A stretch of 64,000 bases of DNA, taken from Petasospora fabianii (Eukaryota > Ascomycota > Saccharomycetes > Phaffomycetales > Wickerhamomycetaceae). Below the pieces are notes generated by a model. That model had not been told where the DNA came from and searched no databases. It was given only the letters and a program-made list of their open reading frames with translations. The DNA is taken from positions 496,001 to 560,000 of the forward strand of contig CP048719.1 of the NCBI GenBank assembly GCA_022641835.1, given 5' to 3'. Made by a program: the position numbers and the translations under genes. Shown here one piece after another: positions 10,478 through 20,007 of the stretch; within the stretch, counting starts at the first letter, position 1; every line of letters starts with the position of its first letter.

Positions 10478-11551
10478 TCTTCTTCATCTTTGTTTTATTT
10501 ACGGTTTGATCATCTTTCTGCATTTTGTTATCTTTTTGTTTGGGTTATGAGGCATCATTATGGGTTTACAATAAGGCACCACTCCACATGTGGGAATATT
10601 TATGGGTAAAGGCTATATAAGACTATTAAGGCAACTACCTTCGGTGACACACTCTTTTATGGTTCTTTCATTTCTTTGTTGTTTGTTTGTTCTTTTTTTT
10701 TTTGTTCTTCTTGTTCTAATTTGTTTGGGTACTATCTACATACATTGTCTTTGCGATACTAATGGGGTTTTCTATATATTGGTGTAATATCACATTATCA
10801 TTAAAAGATTAAGAGATGGATATGTAGTAAATATAGATCATTAAGAAACTCTGATCGCGCGCGCCTGCGCGTTTGACAGCTCTTGTTGCATAGATAACCT
10901 TTAGTGCATTGGGAGGTGGGAACAAACAGATACGAAAGGAGGTCTCCTTCTCCTACCCAACTCCTGTATGAACGTGATAGATTGACATTTTATATGTGTA
11001 GAGATGAAAAGACCTCAAGTTTGTAGAGTAAGTCTGTTGATCATCTAGCTTCTTGGAATAGAGTCATATATCAAACAGCAAAGTGATATCTACCACATTA
11101 TCAGATGAAAGCTCGGGAACAACCTTTCAAAGACTGGATAAGTGAGAGTACTATATGCAAAATAAGTGATAAAGTTTGTAGATCTTTTAAGTGCCATTAA
11201 TCCATTAGTTTTCCTTTTAAGTTCAGCTTGATTATGAAGACACGCGACGCGTATACTGCAATTAGGAAAAGGCGTTATTAAAGCTGTGAGAAAGAGTTGA
11301 TTAATGTCATAATGTCTGAAAACTGAAGGGAGCTCATAATCAAGTGGATCTTCAAAAAGTGAATGCATTATATATACCTCTTTAACCTTTGCAATAGATA
11401 TATCAACTCTCTTCCCATAAGTATAACCATAAGCATAAGAAATATTATATGGTAAAAAAAAGGCTGGGAGATGTTCCTAAAGAGGTAATTTCCTAATATA
11501 GATATTTTGAGTGTTTTGATCGCGACGCGCACCTGGTAAGCGCAACACATG
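10477..11551. other. intergenic, no clear gene
   Basis: AT-rich spacer between the SWIRM gene and the leader of the Q/N-rich gene. A 92-residue minus-strand ORF (11090-11368, ATG start) is present but has no recognisable motif and is not called. CGCGACGCG occurs at 11243-11251 (overlapping an MCB-like ACGCGT at 11247-11252) and again at 11521-11529. GCGCGCGCC lies near 10858. These CpG-rich words stand out against AT-rich surroundings and are likely promoter elements of the Q/N-rich gene. Confidence 0.5.
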
Positions 11552-11585
11552 GCTGGACGTCAACAAAGAGGTTTTTTTGAACTTT

Positions 11586-11616
11586 CGCGCACGCACGCGC
11601 GCACGCGCGCGCGCGC
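11586..11616. repeat. alternating CG/CA tract (Z-DNA-prone)
   Basis: 31 bases of uninterrupted alternating pyrimidine-purine, almost all CG with a few CA steps. This is the classical composition for left-handed DNA. It lies at the upstream end of the ATG-free leader. Confidence 0.9.
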
Positions 11617-11852
11617 CCAGTTAAACCACCAGCAACCAGCACCCGCCAAAGTTGTCAAAAGGGTTTCTATCTCTTATACATCGATAGTTACTTAGGAACT
11701 TCCAAAAGGAACTTCAATAACCCCCTTTCCCAATAAAACTACCGCGCACTGCACTCTCGCTCACCAGTACGCCAAATAGGGTTGTCTTTACCGCCCATCA
11801 CAACGCGTCCAAAAGAAAGTCCTCTTCCCCCTGTCTTCCTGCTGCCGCTCCT

Positions 11853-11882
11853 CCCTTCCCCCTTCCTCCCCCACGAGGACCC
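11853..11882 (-). promoter_or_regulatory. G-quadruplex motif on the minus strand
   Basis: C-runs of 3, 5, 5 and 3 at 11853-55, 11858-62, 11868-72 and 11880-82 are separated by 2, 5 and 7 bases. The minus strand therefore fits the canonical G3+ N1-7 quadruplex pattern. The minus strand is the template for the Q/N-rich gene downstream. Confidence 0.6.
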
Positions 11883-12391
11883 ACCAGGAACGCTTTGATC
11901 CAATACACTCGCTTCCCAAACCTGGGACCCACGTACTGATTTAGTACACCAGAGCAATCTCAGTACACATAGAACACCTTAACTTTATAGCCGCCCCGCC
12001 CCAACGTGTCTTTCTTTGCTCGTTGAAGAAGCTCACCGTCCTCCCGCCAATCGCTTTGATCATCGCTCAAAACATCACACGCCAGCGGCTAGCAACCACC
12101 ACTCATAAGTGTTTTCCTAGCTTCATCAAAGGGTCTATTTGAGGTATCTTCATAAGTACTCGGTGTTCATACAAGAAAAACGAACGGGCGATATCTTTCC
12201 CCCTGCTTGTTTGATCTGTGTCAGAGTTTCTCCGCTGCACCTTGTCGTCGCACTGTTGCTCTCGTCCTTTCCCTGATCATCGCTTTTCATCAACAACCGT
12301 GTCCACTAACCTTCCCAAGGTACTGAAAATCTTTTATTCGCTTTGACACGGGGATAATATCTCTCTTGGCTTTACACATCCTTAACTGATA

Positions 12392-14896
12392 ATGTCGTCT
12401 TACGAACAGCAATCTACCGCGACGGGCTTTGTTCACTCGTACGTTCAACAAAGGCAATACCACCCAGGAGGTTTCCACCAGGGAATTGCCAGAACTACAC
12501 AACTACCATCACAACAAGTACCGCATCAAGTCACATACATGAATCAACAAGCTAATCACCAGATGCTGGACATCAACGTGAACCCAAATATGGACCCTAC
12601 AAGCATCATTCAGATGAACATGAACAACAACAACAATAATAACAATAACAACAACATGAATGGCCAGTTACATCCCATATCTAATTCGGATGATGACACT
12701 GAGGGCTTGAACGGTTACTCAGATGCTCAGACTGATGAACTCTTGGAGAAGATCATGCAACAGGTGACAGATGAACACATCATTACTGGGTTTCAAAAAT
12801 TTGAACAGTTAGAGGAACCATTAGGTGCTGGACACAACGGTTTCTCATTAAATAATGGCCATGATGAACCAGTTACACTTGAAAATTTGCTTGAAGATGA
12901 TCCACTCTTATCTTTCACAACAACACTCGATAGACAACGTTCAAATGATACCATCGTTGAGGTTTCATCACCAATCAATCCACCATCTGAGACGTCACCA
13001 ATCTCCAACATCACAAATAGTGCTAAAGCACCAGGAGTTATGATTCCGAACAATAACAACAGCTTTGCTGAGGATTCATTATCACTTCATCAACAAATGC
13101 AAAGGCTACCGCAGCCGCAGAACACATTGCCAACACCTGCTAACTCCGCTATTGTTGGCAATCATTCTTCTCCAAATTTGGCCCACAACTACACTGCAGT
13201 ACCCCAGCAGCAGCCTCAAGTGCAACAGTTTAACCAACAGGAGAAACTACACCATCAAGGTGGTCATAGTCACTTCTCCCCACCAAAGGAGCTGCACAAT
13301 GCTATTCAATCATCACATCCACAACAACAGAGACAGCCGGCTGTCTTATCCTTGGAGGCTACCCAGCAACAACAACAGTTCCAGGCGAACACTCAAATGC
13401 GTCTGCAACAGGCTGCATTGCAACAGCAACAACACAATCAGCTTCTTCAGGCTCAACAACAGGCTCAACATGCTCACCAGCAGGCGCTTCATGCACAGCA
13501 ACAAGTGCAACAGTCACAGGCTCAGGCTAAACTGCGTATCGCACAAGCTCACGCTCAGGCCCAGCAGATGGCCCAGCAGAGAGTTGGTACAGCAGAAGCT
13601 CAGTATGCCCAACAGACTCAGACAACTAATCAAGGTCAAGGACCAATTGTTCAGCATTTCCAACAACACCCATCACATCCTCAAATGTATGCATATCAGC
13701 CTCAGTTGCAACCTCAATTACAGTTGAATAATCAATCTTCAACTTTAAATCCCCAAAATGGGTACCACCAGGTGTCTCCACAAGTTCAAATGATGCCAAC
13801 GTCTCACACGCAACAGATGCATCAACAACAGCATACTTTCCCCGTCATCCACCAACACCAACAACAACAACAAGGACAGTCACAACAACCAACTTCCCAT
13901 AAGTATCAGCAGAACATGCCTCAGATTCAACTGATCAGTCCACAATCATCACAACGATTGGGCGGTGGTGAATCTCAAGTGTCTCCTCTTGCCCAAAATA
14001 ATTCTGTTGCCCAGCAGGTGATTGATTCTACTCCGTCGAAGCCAATGATTGGTCGACCTCAAATCACTCCGACACAGATGAATCAGAGTCCATTGACACC
14101 ACCGTCTGGTGCCAAGCCACCGATGATGAGATCGAGCTCCACAACAAAGATAACTAGACCTAAGAAGAGTTCATTATCTAGTGGTTCTTCATCCAAGGTA
14201 CCAACGTCTGCTTCTTTGAAGAAGTCCAAGAGTTTTGTTGCCGCTCCGGCTATCACTAAGCCGTTGAAGCAGCAACCACTCTATCAGACGTTGGACTTTT
14301 CGAAGTCAAATAACCTTGGAGGCTCATCATCAAAGACTACTCCTTTCAAATCTAAGTCCAATTTGAGGTTGAACAGTGTTGTGAAGAACTATGAGTTTGT
14401 GTTTGAACCGGGTGATGGTAAAGTTTCAACACCACGTCGTCCATCCTTGAGTGCTACTCCAACCTCTACGAAATTCCCCTTTGCCAAACCACCACCAATC
14501 GATGGGTTCTACTCTTCCAAATCCTCACCAACAAACTCGGAGGCATCTGGACAATCTCCATTGACATTTACAGGAGGCTTGGGAATCACACAACCATCTC
14601 CTGTACCGTCCTCGATGCAACGATTCAGTCCTAATGAAAATGGTGTTGCTGCTCCAAGCCCTACAATGGAGACGTTCGTGGTTCGCAAGCATCGTGGATT
14701 TTCTAACGCCAGCACTACTTCTCAGGATAGAGCCACGAGTGGTAATAGTCGTGGTTCAGCAAGTGGGGGAAGTAGTGGTCATGGTTCACAGATTCATTTT
14801 GATGGTGTTTTGCCTAGTCCAGCTGCTGTCACTCCACAAATGAAGGATATGCAAAGTGGGATGAATGAGTTTAAAGTGTTGAAAAGTATGAAGTGA
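12392..14896 (+). CDS. Q/N-rich low-complexity protein, probable transcriptional regulator
   Basis: An 834-residue protein I do not recognise. It has an Asn run (about residues 72-82) and an acidic segment (about 95-180). Gln/His/Ala-rich sequence follows (about 220-520), with imperfect Q-A-Q and HAQ repeats. The C-terminus is Ser/Thr/Pro-rich and basic, containing SKSNLRLNSVVKNYEFVF (about 648-670), the only segment that looks ordered and conserved. There is no zinc finger, homeodomain or membrane segment. Composition and the very long ATG-free leader resemble yeast nutrient or morphology regulators with prion-like activation domains. This is inference. Alternatives are a coactivator or an RNA-binding scaffold. 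Confidence 0.8.
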   Translation: MSSYEQQSTATGFVHSYVQQRQYHPGGFHQGIARTTQLPSQQVPHQVTYMNQQANHQMLDINVNPNMDPTSIIQMNMNNNNNNNNNNNMNGQLHPISNSDDDTEGLNGYSDAQTDELLEKIMQQVTDEHIITGFQKFEQLEEPLGAGHNGFSLNNGHDEPVTLENLLEDDPLLSFTTTLDRQRSNDTIVEVSSPINPPSETSPISNITNSAKAPGVMIPNNNNSFAEDSLSLHQQMQRLPQPQNTLPTPANSAIVGNHSSPNLAHNYTAVPQQQPQVQQFNQQEKLHHQGGHSHFSPPKELHNAIQSSHPQQQRQPAVLSLEATQQQQQFQANTQMRLQQAALQQQQHNQLLQAQQQAQHAHQQALHAQQQVQQSQAQAKLRIAQAHAQAQQMAQQRVGTAEAQYAQQTQTTNQGQGPIVQHFQQHPSHPQMYAYQPQLQPQLQLNNQSSTLNPQNGYHQVSPQVQMMPTSHTQQMHQQQHTFPVIHQHQQQQQGQSQQPTSHKYQQNMPQIQLISPQSSQRLGGGESQVSPLAQNNSVAQQVIDSTPSKPMIGRPQITPTQMNQSPLTPPSGAKPPMMRSSSTTKITRPKKSSLSSGSSSKVPTSASLKKSKSFVAAPAITKPLKQQPLYQTLDFSKSNNLGGSSSKTTPFKSKSNLRLNSVVKNYEFVFEPGDGKVSTPRRPSLSATPTSTKFPFAKPPPIDGFYSSKSSPTNSEASGQSPLTFTGGLGITQPSPVPSSMQRFSPNENGVAAPSPTMETFVVRKHRGFSNASTTSQDRATSGNSRGSASGGSSGHGSQIHFDGVLPSPAAVTPQMKDMQSGMNEFKVLKSMK

Positions 14897-15175
14897 TAAT
14901 GCATTATGGTGTCCCCGATACTTTTCAATTTTCCCAGTTTTAGTTAATCATATGACAGGTATACGATACTTAAGATGAGATTGTAGAGTAAGTAAGTAGT
15001 CAGCGCGCCGGTGTTTCAACAGTGCGCGAAAAAAGTATACGAATGAGATTTGATGAATGATGTCTCTATTGATTAAGCTTGGTGTTTCAGAGACGAATCT
15101 GTGTCTTTTCAGACTCTGCTGAAATCTTTGCATATCTATTCTTTGATCACTTTATAACAGTGAGAATCCTGCACC

Positions 15176-16312
15176 ATGGATGCCCTGAGATATCAAATCA
15201 GCAGGCATAAGCTAACCACAACGCTGATCGTCATCGTTGTGCTATACACGCTCTCTTGGCTCTGGTCCGATGACGAAAAGTATGTCTTTGACTTGAGTGA
15301 TGGTCCCGGTACTCGTGGATTTGGAATCACACGAGGAGGCACGGGTATGCTCGGATATCAGAAGAACAATAGGGTTGGAGGATTACCACCACAGGCGCGT
15401 AAAGTGTACGAGGATGGTGAGCCATTGGAGTATTCAGGATTTGAGGTTGACGATGTTGCTGAGACAGGAATATTTGATAAGGGCTCAAATAAGCTTGTCA
15501 TTATCCTCGGTGCCAATTTGGAAGGTGGTGTGAATAAATGGAAGGGTCCAAATGAGTGGAGTATTGAGAGATCATCGATCTTGAACAAAAAGAAGTACGC
15601 AAGATTGCATGGATATGATCTAGTCATCAAGGACTATACAAAGTCTAAGAAGTACAGTAATGAGCACAGAGAAGGATGGCAAAAGTTTGACATCATCAAG
15701 GAGGTTATGGATGAATATAACACAGGTGATTGGTTCTGGTACTTGGACCTTTACACGTTGATTATGGAACCACAAGTGACATTAGAGGAGTTGGTGTTTG
15801 CCAATTTGAACGATACTGTATCTCGTGATTTGCTTGATTTCAACCCAGCACATTTGGAGCTTGACATTCCATTCACGGACTATGATGAACCATTGAACAT
15901 GATCTTGGCACAAGATTGTGGTGGTTTCAACTTGCACTCTTTCCTTGTTAAGAAAACACGTTGGACTTATGCCCTGTTTGATACATTATTTGACCCTGTG
16001 GTTTACATGAAACAGCGTGGTCAATGGAAAAATGGTGAAAAGAACGCACTAGAGTATTACTACAACACATATGGATGGGTTCGTTCTAGAATTGGGTTCG
16101 TCCCAACCAAATTAATGAGTGCTCTTCCAAGAGGTGCTTGTCCAGATGCCAAGTACGACACACATCTTTTCTACAATGAGACAACAAGGGACTTTGTTGT
16201 TGATATGGTTGGTTGTGAGTTTAACAGAAACTGTTGGGATGAGATGGAGTTCTTTAAGAAGCTGAGTGAGCACTTGCACAAGACATGGCTTAAGAGACTC
16301 ATCAGCTGGTAA
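15176..16312 (+). CDS. MNN10: alpha-1,6-mannosyltransferase subunit, Mnn10-like (GT34)
   Basis: A 378-residue type II membrane protein with a short cytosolic tail and a signal anchor at about residues 13-30, followed by a GT34 domain. It matches yeast Mnn10 throughout: VIILGANLEGGV, KKKYARLHGYDLVIKD, HREGWQKFDII, LAQDCGGFNLHSFLV and VGCEFNRNCW. Mnn10 works in the Golgi M-Pol II complex that elongates the alpha-1,6 mannan backbone of N-glycans. The usual DXD metal-binding motif (DLD in S. cerevisiae Mnn10 as I recall it) reads D191-L192-Y193 here. Mnn11 is excluded because its sequence is clearly different. The ATG at 15176 has a CACC context. Confidence 0.9.
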   Translation: MDALRYQISRHKLTTTLIVIVVLYTLSWLWSDDEKYVFDLSDGPGTRGFGITRGGTGMLGYQKNNRVGGLPPQARKVYEDGEPLEYSGFEVDDVAETGIFDKGSNKLVIILGANLEGGVNKWKGPNEWSIERSSILNKKKYARLHGYDLVIKDYTKSKKYSNEHREGWQKFDIIKEVMDEYNTGDWFWYLDLYTLIMEPQVTLEELVFANLNDTVSRDLLDFNPAHLELDIPFTDYDEPLNMILAQDCGGFNLHSFLVKKTRWTYALFDTLFDPVVYMKQRGQWKNGEKNALEYYYNTYGWVRSRIGFVPTKLMSALPRGACPDAKYDTHLFYNETTRDFVVDMVGCEFNRNCWDEMEFFKKLSEHLHKTWLKRLISW

Positions 16313-16405
16313 TGACATTTATTAACCTCTATAGAGCTCAAGTAAAATCTCATTGTACGATAAAGAGAGAGGGAGAATGACTTAGTTTATTTCGTAGAGA
16401 TATGT

Positions 16406-16945
16406 TTATGGCAACATGTGTTCTGGGAGTTCCTTTTGTAACTTTTTGGCCAATGTTTCAACATCGACACCATCCTGTTGGGCCTTAAGCAACTCTTGCT
16501 CTAATCTTTCTTCAAATCTCTTTTTGCGTTCATCCTTCTCCTGCCTCACAAAGTTATAGAGAACGAAATGGAACCACATTTCCACAAACAAGAAGATGAA
16601 TGCAAGATCATTGTGCAAGATTGAGCTTGGCTTGTAGTAAACCCAGGCACCCAAGGCGAATGAGATGACCAATCTCAATGGCAACACTCCTTCAAAGTAC
16701 TTCCAGTTCTTGACACCGAGCTGGACCAGGTCAGTGACACCAAGCAACACGAGACCGGTGATTATCAATGAGTTTGTCTCGTTATTACTGCTCATTGTGC
16801 CTGCCTTGAGCATCATCGCCTGCCCCACCACGATCACAAGTGGCTGCTGTGTGATTGCAACGGGGTCACGCGCCAGGAGAAACGCCATTGTGAAGAGCGT
16901 GCAGCAGTGGAGGTATATGTATGTCGGAGTGGAGAGCCAGGCCAT
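16406..16945 (-). CDS. ILM1: Ilm1-family membrane protein
   Basis: A 179-residue protein with about four hydrophobic segments (near residues 10-25, 58-78, 88-105 and 110-130) and a charged, coiled-coil-like C-terminal tail (about 133-175). The core GVTDLVQLGVKNWKYFEG, LPLRLVISFALGAW and VEMWFHFVLYNFVRQEKDE matches yeast Ilm1, a small endomembrane protein whose loss destabilises mitochondrial DNA. It is intronless and starts at ATG 16945. It converges on MNN10 (93 bp apart) and sits next to a second Ilm1-like gene on the same strand. Of the two copies this looks the closer to S. cerevisiae Ilm1, with its FLLYN-like end of the last membrane segment. Confidence 0.85.
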   Translation of the reverse strand: MAWLSTPTYIYLHCCTLFTMAFLLARDPVAITQQPLVIVVGQAMMLKAGTMSSNNETNSLIITGLVLLGVTDLVQLGVKNWKYFEGVLPLRLVISFALGAWVYYKPSSILHNDLAFIFLFVEMWFHFVLYNFVRQEKDERKKRFEERLEQELLKAQQDGVDVETLAKKLQKELPEHMLP

Positions 16946-17147
16946 TCTGTGGGGGGTTCTATAGCGATGGAGAGAGTGTGAGAGTGATGGATAAGTACGG
17001 TGGCGGATCGCATCTTTTCTTGACGCGCACTTTTGATCCGATGAGGTTTGGGTTGTTCTCCTTGAAGAGGGATCAGGGGGACTAGAAAAAGCTATTAGGA
17101 TTTTTATTGAACCAGTTCAACTTCTTACATTATCAATTATCAGTTGC

Positions 17148-17692
17148 CTACTCTTGGGAGTTTTCACTTTCATCTTCCAACTCCTCTTCAGCTTCATCAT
17201 CTTCATCATCTTCCTCCACTTCTTCCTTGACAGCTTTATCCTTCGCTTGCAAGTTTGCCGTCTCTTCAGACCATATAATCATGTTAAGCATCATCTCAAC
17301 CCCACAGTACCAGGTGAATATCTCACTCTTCCACCCAATTACACCAAAATAGGCAGCACTTCCCAAAAAGGAGAATATCACCGCACGCAACTGGCCCATT
17401 GTGCGGAAGAACTTGTCATTGCCTTCAAGCAGTGGGGCGAGATCCGTGGCTGCCATAAGGAAGAGTATCAGTGAAAGAAGGGATACTTGTCCTTCTGTGA
17501 GCTTAAAAGAACGTGGTGTTGACTGTAGATTGGGGTTAGTTAAGAGAACAACGAGGCTAGAAGTGGGGGAGGGGAGGGCAAAACACTCACTGTCCATTTG
17601 CGCACCTGTCCAAGGAACGATTCGTCTGCAACTAATTTCCAGGCTGCGTAGAAGAGTACAGTGACTCGTGTGAAGGCACCAAAGCGAGGCAT
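17148..17692 (-). CDS. second Ilm1-family protein, spliced
   Basis: Two exons, 17692-17591 (34 codons) and 17522-17148 (124 codons plus stop), joined in phase 0, give a 158-residue protein beginning MPRFGAFTRVTVLFYAAWK. The core LFLMAATDLAPLLEGNDKFF, LRAVIFSFLGSAAYF and VEMMLNMIIWSEE follows the Ilm1 pattern (membrane segment, D-L-x-x-L-L, membrane segments). The C-terminus is strongly acidic (about residues 128-158). Without splicing the downstream ORF would begin in intron sequence, at an ATG that is not Ilm1-like. It is a diverged paralogue, 202 bp upstream of the ILM1 copy on the same strand. The cellular role is presumably endomembrane, as for Ilm1; this is inference. Confidence 0.8.
17523..17590 (-). 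other. spliceosomal intron in the second ILM1-like gene
   Basis: A 68-base intron with donor GTGAGT, branch-like TTAACTAAC 13-21 bases before the end and acceptor CTACAG. Removing it restores the Ilm1-type N-terminal membrane segment in frame. Confidence 0.85.
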
Positions 17693-18180
17693 AGCTTCAG
17701 TTGAGTGGCAATTGTGGTGGAAGAAAGAGGATGAGGATGAAGATGAGAAAGTGTTGATCTAGCTCATCTTTCTAAGGCGCCGAAGCGCGATGACTTTATG
17801 CTGTCAAATGGGTAGTTCTTGGATTTGTTTACGCAATTAAAGAAGGGTATATTAGACTATAGTCTACTCATATAGCTATTTGATCTCTTTTGAGTCTAAA
17901 TAATCCAGCCAGGAACACCGACTCTATCAAAGAGACTGCTCCTATGGTTGACTTCCCAATGAGGAATCCAGAACAATTATACAGTACCAAAAAGAAACAT
18001 CCTCCCTCCCGTAACCCGCGCAACCGAAGCCGAACTATGGCTCTCGGAAGACTGCTACCGGAACAGATAAAACAGTGACTGACATGAATATTCATAAAGA
18101 GAAGGTTTTGCCCCTCTTAGAGGTGTTTGCTCCCTTGGAAGCTCTCAAGTCATTATCCTAAGACATTATATGAATACATA
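17693..18180. other. divergent intergenic region
   Basis: 488 bases between the spliced ILM1-like gene and the MFS transporter, which point away from each other. It should hold both promoters. Reading through from 18127 would add 18 residues to the transporter from a TTG. The first ATG is at 18181, so that is taken as the start. No other feature is visible. Confidence 0.5.
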
Positions 18181-20007
18181 ATGACCGATTCAGAGTCGTT
18201 ATCAACGGCACAGTCCTCATCAGATGTGGATCATGAGGGTCCAGTTCCTCTCCACAATGAAAGCCAAGACAATCAGGGCACTGGAGAGCAGCTCAAGACT
18301 TCGACTACGCGTGCGTCCATTCTCACAGATACGACACTTCGAAGACCAAGGGATAAACGTCGTGGGTTGCTTGCGCAGTTCTCACTGGTACCGGAGTTCA
18401 AAGATGCAAGAGACTACCCTGATGGGCTCAAGAACTTTATCGTTTTCGTTATCGCTATCGCTGCTATGATCGGTCCTATGGGTACATCTATTGTGTTTCC
18501 TGCAATAGAGGATATGAAGAAAGATTTGAATACCACCACAATGATGGTGAACGTCTCAGTTGGTATCTATTTGCTTTCGCTTGGTATATTCCCCATATGG
18601 TGGTCATCCTTCTCGGAGATGTTAGGAAGACGAACAGTCTATGTCCTGAGTTTCACGCTTTATATTGGATTTGCTATCGGTTGTGCACTTTCACCGTCTA
18701 TTGGTGCTCTCACTGGGTTCCGTGTCCTATCTGGTGCATGCTCTGCTAGTGTCCAGTCTGTTGGTGCCGGTACTATATCAGACATTTACGCACCAGAGCA
18801 AAGAGGAAGAGGTATGGGATACTTTTATTTGGGAGCATTGGCGAGTCCATTGATTAGTCCTATTGTCGGTGCCTTACTTCTTATAAGATGGAGTTGGAGA
18901 TCAACACAGTGGTTCCTCGTTGTTCTCGCTGCCCTAATGGATCTTCTCATCATCTTGTGTCTACCAGAGACTCTCCGAACCCAAAATAACAAGGACATGA
19001 TCGCAAAGATCCTCGCTGAGAGACGTACACAACGTGAGAAGATAAGTAATGAAGATAAAGAAAGTAACATCGATAATGATGGAAATGACCAAAGTATGAT
19101 TTCTCGTGTCACATCCATAGCTTCAGCAGCTGGAGCTCGTGACGAGAATGCTTTCGTTATAGATATAGAATCCACACCAAACCCAGATCCAGCACAATTA
19201 CAAGCCACAACAGAAGCAGATATACGTCGTCAAATGACAGAGATTGAAGAGGCAATCGAAGAGGAAGAATCTAATCCATCAAGATGGAAACGTGTAAAGA
19301 GGGCTCTATATATTTATGGTCTCAGACCTTTGAAGTCTGTCTATTTTTTCGGATATCCACCAGTGGCACTCTCAATTTCATTCTCTGCAATCACATTTGG
19401 AGTGCTCTATGTTATGAACATGACCATTGAGTACGAATATGCTCGGGCTCCATACAATTGGAAGGCACTATATGTCGGCTTTGCATACATCCCGAACTCT
19501 GTTACATACATCATAGCCTCCATTTATGGTGGAAGATGGACAGATTGGTTGCTTAAAAGATACAGAGCCAAAAATGGATTCAATGCACCAGAGGCAAGAA
19601 TATCATACAATATGCTCTCAGCGGTGATTGCATACCCACCTGCCCTTCTCATAGCTGGATGGTGTTTCCACTACCATACACACTGGGTCACACCGCTGAT
19701 CGGAACAGCAATCTTTGGCTTTGCCACGATGATGACCATTGGACCTACTGCTACCTATTTGGTTGACTCATTGCCAGGTCGTGGTGCTACTGGTATGGCT
19801 TTGAATAATCTTGTGAGACAAACTTTTGCCACAGGTGCAGTGTTTTTGGTTGATCCTATGATTGTGGGAATGGGAACGGGTCCAATGATGTCTATGTGTT
19901 GTGGTGTGGTGTTGGTTTGGAGTGTAGTTTTGATCATTTTGAAGAAGAAAGGTGCAAAATGGAGAGAGGAGTATGATCTACAAAAGTTTTATGATAAGTT
20001 GGAATGA
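18181..20007 (+). CDS. MFS drug/polyamine:H+ antiporter, QDR3/DTR1-like (DHA1)
   Basis: A 608-residue plasma-membrane-type transporter with twelve predicted membrane segments: six at about 84-265, then a long charged loop at about 270-385, then six at about 395-590. The DHA1 loop 2/3 motif appears as GRRTVYVLS (about 149), followed by FRVLSGACSASVQSVGAGTISDI and RGRGMGYFYLG, which are hallmarks of the Qdr3/Dtr1 branch. That branch exports drugs, polyamines or dityrosine precursors by proton antiport. The substrate cannot be chosen here. The ATG at 18181 has A at -3; the upstream in-frame TTG is rejected. The acidic loop may be a regulatory insert. Confidence 0.85.
   Translation: MTDSESLSTAQSSSDVDHEGPVPLHNESQDNQGTGEQLKTSTTRASILTDTTLRRPRDKRRGLLAQFSLVPEFKDARDYPDGLKNFIVFVIAIAAMIGPMGTSIVFPAIEDMKKDLNTTTMMVNVSVGIYLLSLGIFPIWWSSFSEMLGRRTVYVLSFTLYIGFAIGCALSPSIGALTGFRVLSGACSASVQSVGAGTISDIYAPEQRGRGMGYFYLGALASPLISPIVGALLLIRWSWRSTQWFLVVLAALMDLLIILCLPETLRTQNNKDMIAKILAERRTQREKISNEDKESNIDNDGNDQSMISRVTSIASAAGARDENAFVIDIESTPNPDPAQLQATTEADIRRQMTEIEEAIEEEESNPSRWKRVKRALYIYGLRPLKSVYFFGYPPVALSISFSAITFGVLYVMNMTIEYEYARAPYNWKALYVGFAYIPNSVTYIIASIYGGRWTDWLLKRYRAKNGFNAPEARISYNMLSAVIAYPPALLIAGWCFHYHTHWVTPLIGTAIFGFATMMTIGPTATYLVDSLPGRGATGMALNNLVRQTFATGAVFLVDPMIVGMGTGPMMSMCCGVVLVWSVVLIILKKKGAKWREEYDLQKFYDKLE

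Larger units (their letters stand above)
11552..12391 (+). promoter_or_regulatory. ATG-free 840-base leader/promoter of the Q/N-rich gene
   Basis: The coding strand holds no ATG over these 840 bases; simple composition predicts roughly eight to thirteen. The stretch is pyrimidine-rich, especially 11820-11875. The pattern is what selection against upstream start codons gives in a long 5' UTR read by scanning ribosomes. A CACTAAC...CAAG pair near 12304-12320 resembles an intron branch point and acceptor, so a leader intron is possible. Confidence 0.55.

Noticed and set aside
13065-13727. 220-codon ORF.
   Set aside because: A +1-frame shadow of the CAA/CAG-rich part of the Q/N-rich gene; His/Asn/Arg-rich composition is a by-product.
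18127-18180. N-terminal extension of the MFS transporter.
   Set aside because: It begins at TTG; the ATG at 18181 has a good context. The same reasoning shortens SUV3, POS5, UAP1, HLJ1, LCL3 and the Flo8-like gene to their ATGs.
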